A stretch of DNA of 37,597 bases, from the NCBI GenBank assembly GCA_945861975.1, contig CAMAXD010000013.1:1-37597 (forward strand). The letters run 5' to 3'. The DNA comes from Candidatus Kuenenia stuttgartensis. GTDB lineage: Bacteria > Planctomycetota > Planctomycetia > Planctomycetales > Planctomycetaceae. The notes below the pieces were generated by a model. That model did not search any database, had not been told where the DNA came from, and saw only the letters and a program-made list of their open reading frames with translations. Positions 1 through 9,092 of this stretch are shown here, piece by piece. Position 1 is the stretch's first letter. Every line of letters begins with the position of its first letter. The position numbers and the translations under genes are program-made.

Positions 1-5
1 AGCGG

Positions 6-965
6 ATGCCGGAGCCGTTTCAGTATATGATCGCACTGGCGGCTGCGTTTGCTGTCAGTTTTTTAGCGATTTTTGGCTCTCACCTTACGATGCGAGCGAC
101 GATTCCGTCGCTCGCTCGTTTTGTTTTTATGGTGGGCCTTGTTTTGGGCCTGTTGACAGGATACCGAATCCTTGGATTCGAATCGCGATGGCCTCCGGTG
201 AACGCTCTTGATCGCTTGCTGATGATCGTATTGCCAGCTGCGCTGATTGTTGAATTCATTGGGGTCGTGCAGGTGCCGAACGATCAGCACAATTTTCGAT
301 CCAGCCTTTCAGGCTTTTGTGCAGCCACTGTTCGATCCGCTTTAATCGTGAGTGTGGGCCGTATTCTTTGGCATGATTCTGTTTATCTCAGTTCAGTCGA
401 GTCAAACACAAACGACTGGCCACAGCTCGTCGCCTTTGGGGTTCTGTTGTCAGGGGCTGCGTTACTTTACGTTGCATTGAGATCGTCCATGATTCTCGCA
501 TTTCGTGGGGTATCGGCTTCGCTGAAAGCTGGCCTTGTGATGTCGCTACTGGCCACGGGTATGGTTACGATGCTGGCTGGATATATCAAAGGCGGAGCCG
601 CTGCAATACCTTTGGCCGGTGGGATCTGTGGCGCCGCGTTGGCTCTTTGGATGGCAGGGGGAAAAACAGGGCCCGCGACATCCCACGGTCAGGTTTTGAT
701 TGGAATCAGTGTTACGGCGTTGTTTAGTCTCCTGTGGATTGGTCGATTTTTTGGCCAACTCACGACGTTTGATGTGCTCATGATATTCCTCAGTCCCCAT
801 TGCTGTTGGGTGAGTGAGTTCTGGCCGTTTCGTGACTACGACAACAATTATCGTATGGCCATTCGGATGGCGGCCGTCGCATTGACTTTGCTTGTTGTTC
901 TGTTTTTTAAGTGGCAACAGTTCTTGCAGAAGATGGTCCCACTAATTGCATTTCAGGCCGAGTAG
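6..965 (+). CDS. Multi-spanning membrane protein of unknown function
   Basis: I do not recognise a family. The 319-residue product is almost entirely hydrophobic, with roughly eight to nine predicted membrane segments separated by short polar loops, so it should sit in the inner membrane. No catalytic motif is visible. A short loop near residue 258 carries adjacent cysteines (SPHCCWVSEFWPF). The ATG at base 6 follows a purine-rich AGCGG, but the reading frame is open to the window edge, so the true start may lie further upstream. The PQQ-propeller gene begins about 140 bases downstream on the same strand, and that protein also has a multi-helix N-terminus; co-transcription is possible but not shown. 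Confidence 0.7.
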   Translation: MPEPFQYMIALAAAFAVSFLAIFGSHLTMRATIPSLARFVFMVGLVLGLLTGYRILGFESRWPPVNALDRLLMIVLPAALIVEFIGVVQVPNDQHNFRSSLSGFCAATVRSALIVSVGRILWHDSVYLSSVESNTNDWPQLVAFGVLLSGAALLYVALRSSMILAFRGVSASLKAGLVMSLLATGMVTMLAGYIKGGAAAIPLAGGICGAALALWMAGGKTGPATSHGQVLIGISVTALFSLLWIGRFFGQLTTFDVLMIFLSPHCCWVSEFWPFRDYDNNYRMAIRMAAVALTLLVVLFFKWQQFLQKMVPLIAFQAE

Positions 966-1108
966 TTTCCGATGTTGGACTAACAGCATTGGCAACTCAA
1001 GGAGTTCTCAATGGAATCAAAATTACGTTGAAGTAGATGTCTCGTTTAGGGCATAATCAGAGAATCACTTAACTGTGTGGAATAAAGGTTTCACCTTCAG
1101 GAATCAAC

Positions 1109-3007
1109 ATGACGACCTCGGAGAATCCGTTCGCTCACGAAGCACCCGCTGCGGAAAAGAGATCTGACGCAAACCCTACGGAGGCACAGGCTGCAATAAC
1201 AACTCTGCGATGGTGGCCCGCTGCAGTGTGCCTAATCCTGATTGGGGCGCTGAAGCTCAGTATGGTTGTTGTGGAAGCTCCTCCCATGGCCTTGTTGATG
1301 GCAGCCTTCATGGGACCGGCTGGGTTGTGCGGCATGATCCTGTTGTGGTGGACCTTCGCGAGTCGGGCGGGCACGAGAGAGAAAGTGATGGGCCTGACAG
1401 GTGTTATCGCGATCGGCGTCTTGACCACGTTGCTGCTTCATTTTTCCATGAAGGGAATGAGCACGATTCTTTACCAGATTCCCTGTGGAGTCAGCGCCTT
1501 TGCACTGGTATTAATTCTTATGGCAAATCGTCCGGCATCGCGATTGCGTGCAGCGCTGTTCCTGTCGGCGGTTGGATTTGGTCTGTGGGATCTGGTTCAG
1601 TTGCATGGAGTCACTGGAAAGTTCGATGCAGAGTTTTCGTGGCGTTGGGCACCGACACCTGAGGAAGAATATCTGAGGGGGCTCGCCAAACGCTCTGAGT
1701 CTGCCGCCGGAAGTTCACAATCGTCGGCTACCGGCGATATCAATGAGCAGATTTCTCGAGCAACCTCTGAGTGGTCTGACTTTCGCGGACCAATGCGTGA
1801 TGGAAAACGGCCGGGGGTAAGACTTAAGGACGATTGGGCGACGTCGCCACCAAAAGAAATCTGGAAGACTCCGATCGGGCCTGGCTGGTCCTCATTTACC
1901 GTTGCGGGCCAGAGGTTGTTTACTCAGGAACAAAGAGGCGACAAAGAGGCAGTCGTTTGTCTGAATGCGGAGACGGGCAAGGTCCTGTGGGCACATGAAT
2001 ACGCCAGTCGCTTTTGGGAAGCGATTGCCGGAGCTGGCCCGCGTGCGACTCCGACGATCGGTGACGAGGGGCTCTTCACGCTGGGGGCGAATGGGGATGT
2101 TCTGTGCCTGGATCCACTTACGGGCGAAGTTCGCTGGGCGAAAGATCTTCAGATCGATGCAGGTTGCAAGCCGCCTCAGTGGGGGTTTTCTGCTTCGCCG
2201 CTCGTGCAGGACGGTCTGGTCATCGTTCATGCCGGGGCTGCCACTGGTGACGGCGCTGTGGTGGCCTACGATGCAAAATCGGGAGAAGTTCGCTGGAAGG
2301 TTTCATCGGGCAATCACAGCTATTGTTCCGCGCATCCGGCCGTCTTTGATCATGTGTCGGGAATATTGATGCCGACCAATCTGGGCCTGCAGTTCTTGTC
2401 TGTCGCGGATGGCAGCACGATCTGGAATCATGAATGGACCGTTGAGAACTATCGAGCCATTCAGCCTTTGGTAATTGGCGATTCTGTTCTGATTGGGACC
2501 AGCCTTGGCGTTGGAACTCGACGGATCAATGTGGCGCACCGGGGAGACTTGTGGGAAATCAGTGAGGTCTGGACTGCAAAGGACATGAAGCCTGATTTTA
2601 ATGACTTCGTTGAGTATCAAGGTTTTGTCTACGGCTTTGACGGCAATATTTTTAGTTGCGTTGATGCCGCGACGGGGAAGCGAGCCTGGAAGAAAGGCCG
2701 CTATGGAAACGGTCAGGTGCTGTTGCTTCCGGATGCCGGGCAGTTGCTGGTTATTTCAGAGGCCGGTGAACTCGTGCTGGTGAAGGCTGATCCAGACAAG
2801 CACCTTGAGTTGGGAAAGATTCAGGCCCTTGCAGGAAAGACATGGAATCATCCCGTGTTGATCGGCAATCGTCTTTATCTGCGTAACGCCGAAGAGTCAG
2901 CTTGTTATGAGTTGGCTTTCGATTCAAACGTGGAACAGGCCGCGTCTGCAGTTGTCGGTCAGGATGCTCAAGCTCCGTCGCAAGCCACGCCAGCCAGACA
3001 AGAATAA
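1109..3007 (+). CDS. Membrane-anchored PQQ-like beta-propeller protein
   Basis: The 632-residue protein has two parts. Residues about 34-163 contain five hydrophobic segments. After a polar linker (about 165-215) comes a PQQ/BamB-like beta-propeller running to about residue 600. The propeller is recognised from WSDFRGPMRDG at its start and from repeated blades of the form xVVCLNAETGKVLWAHE, VLCLDPLTGEVRWAK and VVAYDAKSGEVRWKV. Planctomycetes encode many such propellers, often secreted; most are thought to be structural or binding modules, and true PQQ binding cannot be read from the sequence. The helical N-terminus suggests a membrane-tethered propeller exposed to the periplasm. The ATG is preceded by an AGGA at suitable spacing. 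The C-terminal 25 residues are Ala/Gln-rich and probably disordered. Confidence 0.88.
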   Translation: MTTSENPFAHEAPAAEKRSDANPTEAQAAITTLRWWPAAVCLILIGALKLSMVVVEAPPMALLMAAFMGPAGLCGMILLWWTFASRAGTREKVMGLTGVIAIGVLTTLLLHFSMKGMSTILYQIPCGVSAFALVLILMANRPASRLRAALFLSAVGFGLWDLVQLHGVTGKFDAEFSWRWAPTPEEEYLRGLAKRSESAAGSSQSSATGDINEQISRATSEWSDFRGPMRDGKRPGVRLKDDWATSPPKEIWKTPIGPGWSSFTVAGQRLFTQEQRGDKEAVVCLNAETGKVLWAHEYASRFWEAIAGAGPRATPTIGDEGLFTLGANGDVLCLDPLTGEVRWAKDLQIDAGCKPPQWGFSASPLVQDGLVIVHAGAATGDGAVVAYDAKSGEVRWKVSSGNHSYCSAHPAVFDHVSGILMPTNLGLQFLSVADGSTIWNHEWTVENYRAIQPLVIGDSVLIGTSLGVGTRRINVAHRGDLWEISEVWTAKDMKPDFNDFVEYQGFVYGFDGNIFSCVDAATGKRAWKKGRYGNGQVLLLPDAGQLLVISEAGELVLVKADPDKHLELGKIQALAGKTWNHPVLIGNRLYLRNAEESACYELAFDSNVEQAASAVVGQDAQAPSQATPARQE

Positions 3008-3080
3008 TGTGTGCCCTCTTGGACTGCGGCAGCCTGCTACCGAGCATCTGTTTGAAAGTTGGTTGAGTTCAAAACGGTTG

Positions 3081-3120
3081 TCCACAGCAGGCTGTGGAGC
3101 CGAAAGCGGCAGCAGGCTGC
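3081..3120. repeat. Three adjacent short inverted repeats between convergent genes
   Basis: Bases 3081-3098 read TCCACAGC-AG-GCTGTGGA, a perfect 8-base inverted repeat. It is followed by GCCG-AAAG-CGGC (3099-3110) and by GCAGC-AG-GCTGC (about 3109-3120). They lie between the convergent ends of the PQQ-propeller gene (stop 3007) and the spermidine-synthase-like gene (stop 3157). There is no uridine tract, so intrinsic termination is not clear. They may be mRNA 3'-end stabilising hairpins or an interspersed repeat. Confidence 0.5.
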
Positions 3121-3156
3121 AGCAGTCCCAAAAATCGCGACGGCATTCACTGGTTT

Positions 3157-5832
3157 TCAAAAAGTCAGCACCTGCCACAATCCGGAATAGTCATCGGTCC
3201 AGTGAAGGATGCGTTCCTCTTCGCCCCAGGGATCTGTGGCTTCTGTGATTTCGGAGTCATTCACGAACTCCGGGTTTTCTGTCAGCAAAATCCAGGTAGA
3301 ACTAAAGACTCCGCTCAGGTATTCATCGCTGTTGTCTATTCGAATCGCCTGCCATCTAAGTTTTTCTGCCATCCCACGTGATACGGGATTCAGATTCAGA
3401 AATCGATTCGAGATATGAATTGCCAGTACGCCACCTTTGCGAAGATGTTGACGATAAATTTCACCGCATTCACTGGTCAGCAAATGGACAGGAATCGCAT
3501 CGCTACTGAACGCATCAATCGCCAGTACATCGAATTGCTGGCTTTGTTTGTTAGCAAGTTCTCGTTCCATGACGATCCTCGCATCGCCAATGACGACCTC
3601 TGTTTTGGCCTTTGAATCGTTAAGATAGGTGAAGATCGTGTCTGAGAGCTTAAAGACATCCGGATTGATATCATAAAATCGGAAGTAATCGCCTTGCTCT
3701 CCATACGCGGCCATGGTTCCCGTACCCAATCCCACGACCCCAACGCGAAGAGTGTGTTGATCGGATTCCGCTGCCATCCTGCGAGACACCTTGACTGCCA
3801 GGCCAACTCCACTTTCGCGACCGTAATACGTTGTTGGCTGAAGTTTCCAGTAGTCATCAACGAACTGGAATCCATGTCGAATCTGGCCGTGGGTTAGCGC
3901 ATGCTTGGGAGGGATGAAGTCTTCATCGTCTGGATCTGAACCTTCATACTTGACCCTGAGCACTCCATAGAAATTGCGAGAGACATGCACGATTCGGGAG
4001 TCATCGGTAGTCTTGTTATCTGATTCAACAATCTCGGCCAGATAGTTCGAAAGGAGCAGTAGCAAAGTGATCGCAGGAATCCAGAACCAGAATCCGACCG
4101 AGGCTTTATCGGGGCCTCGAAGACCAATCGAAGACCATTCCATCAGCACTGCTGCTGCAGCGGTATAGGCCAGTGAATAGATTTGCCAGTTTTCCATCCA
4201 TTCAAATTCAAGAACTGTCCACGCGATTCCGGCGATCGCGATATAGAGCGTCCCAAGGACCCAGAATCGGCGCGCTCTTTCACTGGGAATGCGAGTCAGG
4301 CCGTAAAGAGCCAACGCTACGATGATCGAGGTGATTGGGATCAGGACCAGAGCCGTCTTCATTTCCGTTCCGACAAGTCCCGGAAATCTCCAGCTGCCAA
4401 ACCAGAATATCCACGCAGACTGAAGCGCCGAGAATGCGGTCACAGCAGTCAGAAATCCCGGCAGTGTTCGTTCGCGGCTGCCGACTGCAATTAAGCCGAT
4501 CAGTTGGATGAGTGTGAATACTCCCACAAGAATCACTTCGTTCTTGTCGCTGATGGATGCTGAAGTCGGTGAGTAAAGGTATTGGACGCTCGCTGCAACC
4601 TGGCCAGTCACGATAAGAGTCCAGATCCAGAACTGTGGCGACGGGCCTCGCAGCCAGACGCGTTGACCGCACCATGCCAGCAAAGTCATTAATACGCAGG
4701 CTACGAGCCCGATATGATATTCCCAATACCCATGAAAGAGGTACGGAGCCACAATCGCGACGAAGGCACCTCCGAGCGCTCCACCTGCTGAAGTCAGAAC
4801 ATAGAAGAGTGTGAGATGTCGTGGATGTGGTTTGCTGCTGACCAGTTCACCATGGCATGTCATGCAGCAGGCAAATAATATCGTCGAGTAAATCACGATC
4901 TGTTTGGTGATGTTGACGTCCGCACCTTCCTCGATCACCCAGCAGGCTACCGGGCAGCAGACGATCATCAACAGTCCCCAGGCTCGGCGGTCATACCATT
5001 GCGGGCTGTCGAAGCAGATGATGAAGGAGATGAGATAAAGGCTAAGAGGCAGCACCCAAAGAAACGGAACCGTTGCGACATCGATACAAAGTTGGTTTGT
5101 TGTCGCCAGCAACATCGCTGAGCTGCATGCTGCAAGCCCAAGCCACAAGAGCATTGATGCAATGCTTGGACGAGGCACACGATGATTGACTGTTGCTGTC
5201 AGTTCTGTGGGGGTGTCTTCCGTGGAAGTTACTGACGTCTCTTCTGTGTTCGACACTCTCCACAGGCCTGCCGCGGACCACCCGGCAAGAAGAACATAAC
5301 CGCTATAGACGGTGGACCAGGAAAGGACCTGTTGTCGTAATGTCAGCCACGGTTCAAAGACAAATGGATAACTCAACAATGCCAGAAGAGATCCGATGTT
5401 TGATAAAGCGTATAGCCTGTAAGGGGAACGGCCGGGCGAAGTCTGACTGAACCATTTCTGCATCAGGGGGCCTGTGGACGACAGCATGAAGTACGGCCCG
5501 CCAACCGTTGCCAGTAACAGCAGGAGAATTTGCAGGAGCGGAGACTGATCGGACGTGGGCTTCCAGCTGTCACTTGGCGAGATTGGCAGAAACAGCAAGG
5601 AGGCTGCCAAAAGTATAGTATGTGTCATGATCTGAGCACGAGTCTTCAGATACACGCTGAGCAGGTGAGCATAGAGATAACCTCCCAACAGAATAATCTG
5701 GAAGAACAGCATGCAACTGGTCCAGATGGATGGGCCTCCTCCGAACCATGGCAAAATAAATCGACCGATCAGGGGTTGTACCTGAAAGAGCAGAAAAGCG
5801 CTTACAAAGATGGTCAGGGCGAAGCGGAACAT
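3157..5832 (-). CDS. Fused membrane protein / spermidine-synthase-like protein
   Basis: This 891-residue protein belongs to the family annotated as fused MFS/spermidine synthase. Residues about 1-600 hold many membrane segments, beginning with the family signature QPLIGRFILPWFGGGPSIW and followed by polar loops. The C-terminal 250 residues are a Rossmann methyltransferase/aminopropyltransferase fold: GLGTGTMAAYG (about 693-703) is the nucleotide-cosubstrate loop, GDAR (about 749) follows, and DAFSSDAIPVHLLT (about 771-784) holds the acidic residues that line the active site in spermidine synthases. Whether it makes a polyamine is unknown; members usually lack the full polyamine-binding set. 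The ATG has a good ribosome-binding site, GAAGGA, eight bases upstream. The gene follows the CsrA-like gene on the same strand after a 320-base gap containing two hairpins. Confidence 0.88.
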   Translation of the reverse strand: MFRFALTIFVSAFLLFQVQPLIGRFILPWFGGGPSIWTSCMLFFQIILLGGYLYAHLLSVYLKTRAQIMTHTILLAASLLFLPISPSDSWKPTSDQSPLLQILLLLLATVGGPYFMLSSTGPLMQKWFSQTSPGRSPYRLYALSNIGSLLALLSYPFVFEPWLTLRQQVLSWSTVYSGYVLLAGWSAAGLWRVSNTEETSVTSTEDTPTELTATVNHRVPRPSIASMLLWLGLAACSSAMLLATTNQLCIDVATVPFLWVLPLSLYLISFIICFDSPQWYDRRAWGLLMIVCCPVACWVIEEGADVNITKQIVIYSTILFACCMTCHGELVSSKPHPRHLTLFYVLTSAGGALGGAFVAIVAPYLFHGYWEYHIGLVACVLMTLLAWCGQRVWLRGPSPQFWIWTLIVTGQVAASVQYLYSPTSASISDKNEVILVGVFTLIQLIGLIAVGSRERTLPGFLTAVTAFSALQSAWIFWFGSWRFPGLVGTEMKTALVLIPITSIIVALALYGLTRIPSERARRFWVLGTLYIAIAGIAWTVLEFEWMENWQIYSLAYTAAAAVLMEWSSIGLRGPDKASVGFWFWIPAITLLLLLSNYLAEIVESDNKTTDDSRIVHVSRNFYGVLRVKYEGSDPDDEDFIPPKHALTHGQIRHGFQFVDDYWKLQPTTYYGRESGVGLAVKVSRRMAAESDQHTLRVGVVGLGTGTMAAYGEQGDYFRFYDINPDVFKLSDTIFTYLNDSKAKTEVVIGDARIVMERELANKQSQQFDVLAIDAFSSDAIPVHLLTSECGEIYRQHLRKGGVLAIHISNRFLNLNPVSRGMAEKLRWQAIRIDNSDEYLSGVFSSTWILLTENPEFVNDSEITEATDPWGEEERILHWTDDYSGLWQVLTF

Positions 5833-6152
5833 GGCAGTCCTTCAATGGGAGAAGGCCGCACTTTACAGAGCCCTGCGATGAAGAGAAGTGATTAGTTGCC
5901 CTGCTCTGTTCTAAGCCTGTAAACTCGGCCAGACAATCCTTGCGGGGTTGACAGGGGCAAGAACCACCTACCGCAGTCTTAACAAACTGCGGCAGTGCGT
6001 TGCACTGCACTGCACAGAGCACCTGCGAGCCCTGCAATTTGGGCAGCTTTCGCCTTGTCACGACAGACCCATGATCCTGCTTTCAACAGCCAGACGGAGT
6101 TCTGGAAGTGTGTCACAATCACGGGGAGCCGAGAGGTCGAGAAGCCTGTGCT
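5833..6152. other. Gap between the CsrA-like gene and the spermidine-synthase-like gene
   Basis: No convincing open reading frame lies here. The notable structure is the tandem hairpin pair at 5971-6008, listed separately. The 3' side of the gap holds the leader and ribosome-binding site of the minus-strand spermidine-synthase-like gene. Confidence 0.6.
5971..6008. repeat. Two abutting perfect hairpins
   Basis: Hairpin 1 is CCGCAGT-CTTAACAA-ACTGCGG (5971-5992), with a 7-base stem and 8-base loop. Hairpin 2 is GCAGTGC-GTT-GCACTGC (5992-6008), with a 7-base stem and 3-base loop; the two share one base. They lie downstream of the CsrA-like gene and upstream of the spermidine-synthase-like gene, both on the minus strand. 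There is no T-run on the minus side, so they are not a canonical terminator; a processing site, stabilising element or leader structure is possible. Neither loop carries the GGA that CsrA normally binds. Confidence 0.6.
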
Positions 6153-6338
6153 CTAAACCAGAGCTGGTTCTTCAGATTCACAGCCTGAAAAGACAATCGG
6201 ATCAATCCACGAATTGCCGTTGTCCGGGTCTTCCACATGCAACTCTGCTACGTTTCCGTTAACCGCGATCAGCGTCACGATCAATTGTCCAACTCGAATC
6301 GACTCGCCCGGGACAAGTTCAATCTGGTGGAGCAGCAT
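6153..6338 (-). CDS. Divergent CsrA-like small protein
   Basis: The 61-residue product matches the CsrA core in spacing: MLL at the start, then GESIRVGQLIVTLIAVNGN (residues 11-29), which lines up with the CsrA stretch [20 protein letters not shown], then a hydrophobic strand (AELHVEDP). CsrA dimers bind GGA motifs in mRNA leaders through arginines near positions 6-7 and 44. Here the first region reads QIELVP and the second SWIDPIV, so those arginines are absent. Residues after 40 do not resemble CsrA. I infer a CsrA-fold paralogue that may have lost RNA binding or binds something else; a short FHA-like fragment is a weaker alternative. The ATG is preceded by AGAGGT at a slightly long spacing. 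Confidence 0.6.
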   Translation of the reverse strand: MLLHQIELVPGESIRVGQLIVTLIAVNGNVAELHVEDPDNGNSWIDPIVFSGCESEEPALV

Positions 6339-6874
6339 GATGGGAGTGTACCTCTAAAAAAGACAACACTTACACTTCGATGGTTGTGAATACAACAGTG
6401 AGAGAAGTGCCGTGCAAAAGACTTTCGGATGTCGCAATGAAGAACCAGACAGAACGCCCGATATGAACCTTCAATAACCAGAATCCTACGACGATCCCTG
6501 AAAAGGTGTGGGCGTTATACCGACGTCATCTCATTCCATCAATCGCGATTTGGAAATCTGTTTCAGGTTCATGGCAGCTTTTTTTTGCTGGCCAATTTTT
6601 TCGCGAGATCGCTTCAATTCTGGAAGAAAGTTATTCCGCGCGAAATGTCTGTTGCTTTGCTGATTAACTAAGCAGTCTCGCGTGTGAAACTTGCGGAATT
6701 CTTCGAGACCCGATCTTCAATGCAACAAATGCAGGGTTCGCACTTCGCGACAGATCGTGGACCGCATACAACTCCTTTATTCCTTGCGAGATTTTGAAAC
6801 TTGACTTTGCTGTTTGCCAGTTTTCTGCGATTAGCACGAGTCTATTGGCCCGTTGTTTGCGAGACGCTTGCTCC
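6339..6874. other. Divergent intergenic region, CsrA-like gene / M3 peptidase
   Basis: This 536-base region separates two divergently transcribed genes, so both promoters should lie within it. I found no strong -35/-10 pair, no tRNA-like fold and no repeat. The peptidase frame stays open to a TTG at 6794, but that start has no supporting ribosome-binding site. Confidence 0.5.
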
Positions 6875-8953
6875 ATGAATGCTGATTTGAATCCGCTCCT
6901 TATCAAAGAGGGGTTTCCTGCGTACGACCGAGTTTTGCCGGAGCACATTGCCTCTGCTGTAGAGGAGTTTCTGGTCCATTGTCGAGAAATTCTCTGCAAG
7001 GTTGAATCTTCCGACGAAACATCCTGGGCTGCGTTGCTGGATCCACTTGAAGAAATCGATCTGTTGTTTGAGTACGGCTGGTCTCCAGTCGGGCATTTGT
7101 TGAGCGTCGCTAATTCTGACGAGCTTCGCGCGGCACATGATGAATCGATGCCGAAGGTCATCGAATTCGGTTTGCAGATTCGGCAGAGTGAATCAATCTA
7201 TCAGAAGCTGCTGGGTCTGCGCAACTCGGCAGACTGGAGCGACTTCAGTAGTGCTCAGCAGCGAATTGTGGCCCGCATGATTCAAAGTGCAGAGCAGTCC
7301 GGGATCAGTTTAGTCGGCAAAGATCGTGAACGATTCAACGAGATTGAGCAGGAACTTTCTCAGCTTGGAACGGACTATTCCAACAATCTGCTGGATGCCA
7401 CCAAAGCCTTTTCGCTGGACATCACGGACGCAGGCAATGCTGACGGTTTTCCCTCCAGTCTGCGGAGAATTGCGGCCGCCTCATGGACTCGAGCCGATGA
7501 GAATTCCGACAAGACGCCAGCCACTCCTGAGGCCGGGCCGTGGCGGATTACTCTGGATCATCCGTGCTTCGGACCGTTCATGGAGCACTGTCGCAATCGA
7601 GAGCTGCGCGAAACTTTGTATCGTGCTTATGTGATGCGAGCCGGTTTCGGTCAGACAGATAATTCGCCATTGATCTCTCAAATTCTGAAGTTAAAGAAGG
7701 AACAGGCAAAGCTGCTGGGGTTTGAGTGTTATGCGGATCTGAGCCTGTCTCGCAAGATGGCCGGGGATGTGGCTGCTGTTCAGCAGATGTTCGACCGACT
7801 GCTGGCGTCCTCGCATCATATTGCAAAAAAAGAGCTGGAAGAGCTGCAGGAGTTTGCGCAGAGCAATGGTCATGCAGGCTTGCTGGCTCACTGGGATATT
7901 CCGTTCTGGGCGGAACGACTACGTGAGCAACGTTATTCGTTTACCGACGAACAACTGAGGCCGTACTTTTCGCTCGACCGAGTCCTGGCTGGTTTGTTTG
8001 AGCTTTGCCAGTCACTGTTCGGGATCACAGTCCGTGCTGCGGATGGGACGGCACCGATCTGGCATTCGGATGTTCATTTCTACCAGATCTTCAATGATGC
8101 CGGGACGCAGATTGCGTCGTTCTATCTGGATCCCTACTCGCGACCAAAGGACAAACGCGGTGGCGCGTGGATGAATGACTGTATTACTCGGTCATGTGGC
8201 AAGCATGGTCTTCGATTACCCGTTGCGCATCTGGTTTGCAATAGTACTCCGCCCGCAGATGGTGTTCCTTCGCTGATGACGTTTCGAGAAGTAGAAACGC
8301 TGTTTCACGAGTTTGGTCATGGTCTGCAGCATATGCTGACTACGGTTGACTACCGTGACGCCGCTGGTATCAATGGTGTGGAATGGGATGCCGTTGAGTT
8401 ACCAAGTCAATTTATGGAGAACTGGTGTCTTCATCGTCCAACGCTGATGAAAATGGCCATTCATTATCAGACCGGTGAAGTATTGCCTGATGAGCTGTAC
8501 CAGAAACTACGTGATGCAAAAACGTATCGAGCCGCCAGCGTGATGTTGCGACAACTGCAGTTGGGAATGACGGACATGGCTCTGCATCACGGGTATGATC
8601 CTGAAAGTGGTGATACGCCGTTTGATGTCGAGCGACGAATTCTGTCGATCACCAGCATCCTGCCGCCGCTTCCGGAGAATCGCTTTCTTTGTTCATTCCA
8701 GCACATTTTTGCGGGCGGCTATTCGGCTGGCTACTACAGTTACAAGTGGGCTGAAGTTCTGAGTGCTGATGCGTTTGGAGCCTTCGAGGATGTGGGACTT
8801 GATGAGGAGAAATTCGTCATGGAAACGGGGCGGCGTTTTCGAGACACAATTCTGGCGCAGGGTGGTAGTCGACATCCAATGGATATTTTCCGTGATTTCC
8901 GAGGTCGTGATCCGGATCCCAATGCCCTGCTTCGGCACAGTGGGCTTCAGTAA
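6875..8953 (+). CDS. M3-family oligopeptidase (oligopeptidase A-like)
   Basis: A cytoplasmic zinc metallopeptidase of the M3 family (thimet oligopeptidase / oligopeptidase A / Dcp), which cleaves short peptides, including leftovers of protein and signal-peptide breakdown. The zinc site LFHEFGHGLQHM is clear, with HEFGH at about residues 478-482. It is followed by GVEWDAVELPSQFMENW, which supplies the third ligand and the conserved M3 segment. Other family blocks are YLDPYSRPKDKRGGAW and GYSAGYYSYKWAEVL near the C-terminus. I chose the ATG at 6875 (692 residues, normal for the family, starting MNADLNPLL). The frame extends to a TTG at 6794, but those 27 residues do not fit the family. No signal peptide is visible. 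The next plus-strand gene is 140 bases downstream. Confidence 0.93.
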   Translation: MNADLNPLLIKEGFPAYDRVLPEHIASAVEEFLVHCREILCKVESSDETSWAALLDPLEEIDLLFEYGWSPVGHLLSVANSDELRAAHDESMPKVIEFGLQIRQSESIYQKLLGLRNSADWSDFSSAQQRIVARMIQSAEQSGISLVGKDRERFNEIEQELSQLGTDYSNNLLDATKAFSLDITDAGNADGFPSSLRRIAAASWTRADENSDKTPATPEAGPWRITLDHPCFGPFMEHCRNRELRETLYRAYVMRAGFGQTDNSPLISQILKLKKEQAKLLGFECYADLSLSRKMAGDVAAVQQMFDRLLASSHHIAKKELEELQEFAQSNGHAGLLAHWDIPFWAERLREQRYSFTDEQLRPYFSLDRVLAGLFELCQSLFGITVRAADGTAPIWHSDVHFYQIFNDAGTQIASFYLDPYSRPKDKRGGAWMNDCITRSCGKHGLRLPVAHLVCNSTPPADGVPSLMTFREVETLFHEFGHGLQHMLTTVDYRDAAGINGVEWDAVELPSQFMENWCLHRPTLMKMAIHYQTGEVLPDELYQKLRDAKTYRAASVMLRQLQLGMTDMALHHGYDPESGDTPFDVERRILSITSILPPLPENRFLCSFQHIFAGGYSAGYYSYKWAEVLSADAFGAFEDVGLDEEKFVMETGRRFRDTILAQGGSRHPMDIFRDFRGRDPDPNALLRHSGLQ

Positions 8954-9092
8954 GTTTGTTGCGGTTTAAAAGAAGAACGGTGACCACATGCTGATTCCTT
9001 GTGTCACCCGGAGCCTGCCCTCAAAGTTCTGTGTGTTGACTGTTGGCTTTGATTTGAGACTACTCCTGGACTGTTTTTGAATGTGATCTCCT

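Noticed and set aside
6794-6874. TTG start for the M3 peptidase
   Set aside because: The added 27 residues do not fit the family and the ATG at 6875 gives the normal N-terminus.
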